A stretch of DNA of 64,000 bases from JBFGFX01 sp965232455 (lineage in GTDB: Bacteria; Pseudomonadota; Gammaproteobacteria; Steroidobacterales; Woeseiaceae): the NCBI GenBank assembly GCA_965232455.1, contig OZ246981.1, positions 2,356,001-2,420,000 of the forward strand, given 5' to 3'. The notes under the pieces are model-generated. The model did not search any database. It was given only the letters and a program-made list of their open reading frames with translations, and was not told where the DNA came from. Shown here one piece after another: positions 63,360-64,000 of this stretch. A program made the translations under genes and the position numbers. The number at the start of each line of letters is the position of its first letter. Positions within the stretch are counted from its first letter, which is position 1.

Positions 63360-64000
63360 TCAAAAGTGGCTGTAACCGGCATGATGGTATGGTACGACCT
63401 CTCCGCCGTCCGTGCAGGTCAGACGCTCGCCGTCGGCGACTTCACCGATGCGGGCAATCGGCACGGCCGTTTCATCGGAAATCGCGCGCAGGGCCGGCTC
63501 CGCCTCCGCAGGCGCCGTAAAACACAGCTCGTAATCATCGCCGCCGGAAAGCGCAAAGCGACGCGCGGCGTCCAAATCGAACACCTGCCGAATATCGTCG
63601 GACAATGGCAGTTGGTGGAGGTCGATGCGGCCCCCGCACGCGCTGGCCTGAAGCAGTTTGTTCAGATCCGCGTACAAGCCGTCCGATACGTCGATGGCGG
63701 CGCTGGCGACCGAGGCGATCCGCGAGCCAAACGCGACGCGCGCCGCGGGTCTGCGGAATCTCAGAGCCAGTTTCCGCGTAACCGGGTCCGATACGGCGCC
63801 CGTCATGATGAGTTCTAAACCGGCGGCCGCGTCACCCACCGTGCCGGACACGAAAATGAGGTCTCCACATGTCGCCGTGCTGCGTAACAACCGTCGGGCC
63901 GGCGCAAGCTCGCCGATGAGCTGGACGGTGATCACCGTCTGCTCCCCGCGTGTCGTGTCGCCGCCGACCAGGGCTACTCCGTGGGCACCGGCGGCGAGGC
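63360..64000 (-). CDS. thiL: Thiamine-monophosphate kinase, N-terminus cut by window edge
   Basis: Phosphorylates thiamine monophosphate to the active diphosphate cofactor. The visible 213 codons run through the window edge; the GGDTTRGEQTV metal/ATP motif lies close to the cut, so the first ~100 residues are outside. VSGTVGDAAAGL, IDVSDGLYADL and SGGDDYELCF follow in the expected order. A GTG at 63935 is internal and not the start. It pairs with pgpA downstream, as in E. coli. Confidence 0.95.
   Translation of the reverse strand, partial: LAAGAHGVALVGGDTTRGEQTVITVQLIGELAPARRLLRSTATCGDLIFVSGTVGDAAAGLELIMTGAVSDPVTRKLALRFRRPAARVAFGSRIASVASAAIDVSDGLYADLNKLLQASACGGRIDLHQLPLSDDIRQVFDLDAARRFALSGGDDYELCFTAPAEAEPALRAISDETAVPIARIGEVADGERLTCTDGGEVVPYHHAGYSHF

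Overview
The window is ordinary bacterial chromosome with dense coding, short gaps, GTG and TTG starts beside ATG, and no prophage, insertion sequence or CRISPR array. Gene content points to a gammaproteobacterium: FimV, the prmB-aroC-asd-fimV-truA-accD-folC-dedD-cvpA-purF order, the tig-clpP-clpX-lon-hup-ppiD order, NhaB, MiaE, EpmA/EF-P and the dnaQ-rnhA-yafS/mltD group. Gene order is closest to a Pseudomonas/Chromatiales-type plan, but several usual members are missing, so a less studied lineage is likely (inference; the exact taxon cannot be read from the sequence).

Layout. 1-10.9 kb, all minus strand: one end of an exopolysaccharide/capsule locus (UDP-HexNAc dehydrogenase, UDP-glucuronate epimerase, Pgi, Wzi-like outer-membrane protein, a giant SLBB export protein, a Wzz-type copolymerase and a truncated AsnB). 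11-17.3 kb: nhaB, dnaQ, rnhA, a YafS-like methyltransferase, mltD and fabI. 17.4-27.8 kb: a symporter, then the protein quality-control run ppiD, tRNA-Asp/Val, hup, lon, clpX, clpP, tig. 27.9-29.75 kb: a tRNA cluster (Pro, Arg, His, Lys, Leu) read on the minus strand from a strong stringent-type promoter. 29.9-45.3 kb: cyclophilin, miaE, a receiver-kinase fusion, then the purF-to-prmB housekeeping run that includes fimV. 45.4-49.4 kb: a plus-strand operon (SCO, PCuAC, psd, epmA, fRMsr) converging on efp. 49.7-54.3 kb: a FimX-like degenerate GGDEF-EAL protein and a second FimV-like protein behind a near-perfect CRP/Vfr-type site. 54.4-64 kb: parC, parE, a DUF3501/Fe-S oxidoreductase/rubrerythrin operon under a Fur-family-like palindrome, xseB, a kinase with a cyclic-nucleotide domain, pgpA and a truncated thiL.

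The most unusual object is the tRNA cluster. Directly 3' of tRNA-Lys(CTT) lie exactly six tandem 122-bp units, each starting with a copy of the last 32 nt of that tRNA (T arm, 3' acceptor strand and CCA). This resembles the rtT repeats behind tyrT in E. coli but concerns a different tRNA, unit length and spacer. In the same cluster tRNA-His has a tandem copy whose D arm is replaced by a GC-rich hairpin, and a tRNA-like T arm sits in the tig leader 3' of tRNA-Leu. The cluster therefore shows repeated duplication of tRNA 3' ends. Other points of note are a probable ATT start codon for the Wzi-like gene, a c-di-GMP/cAMP pilus-control module, and two Hanks-type kinases with sensory domains.
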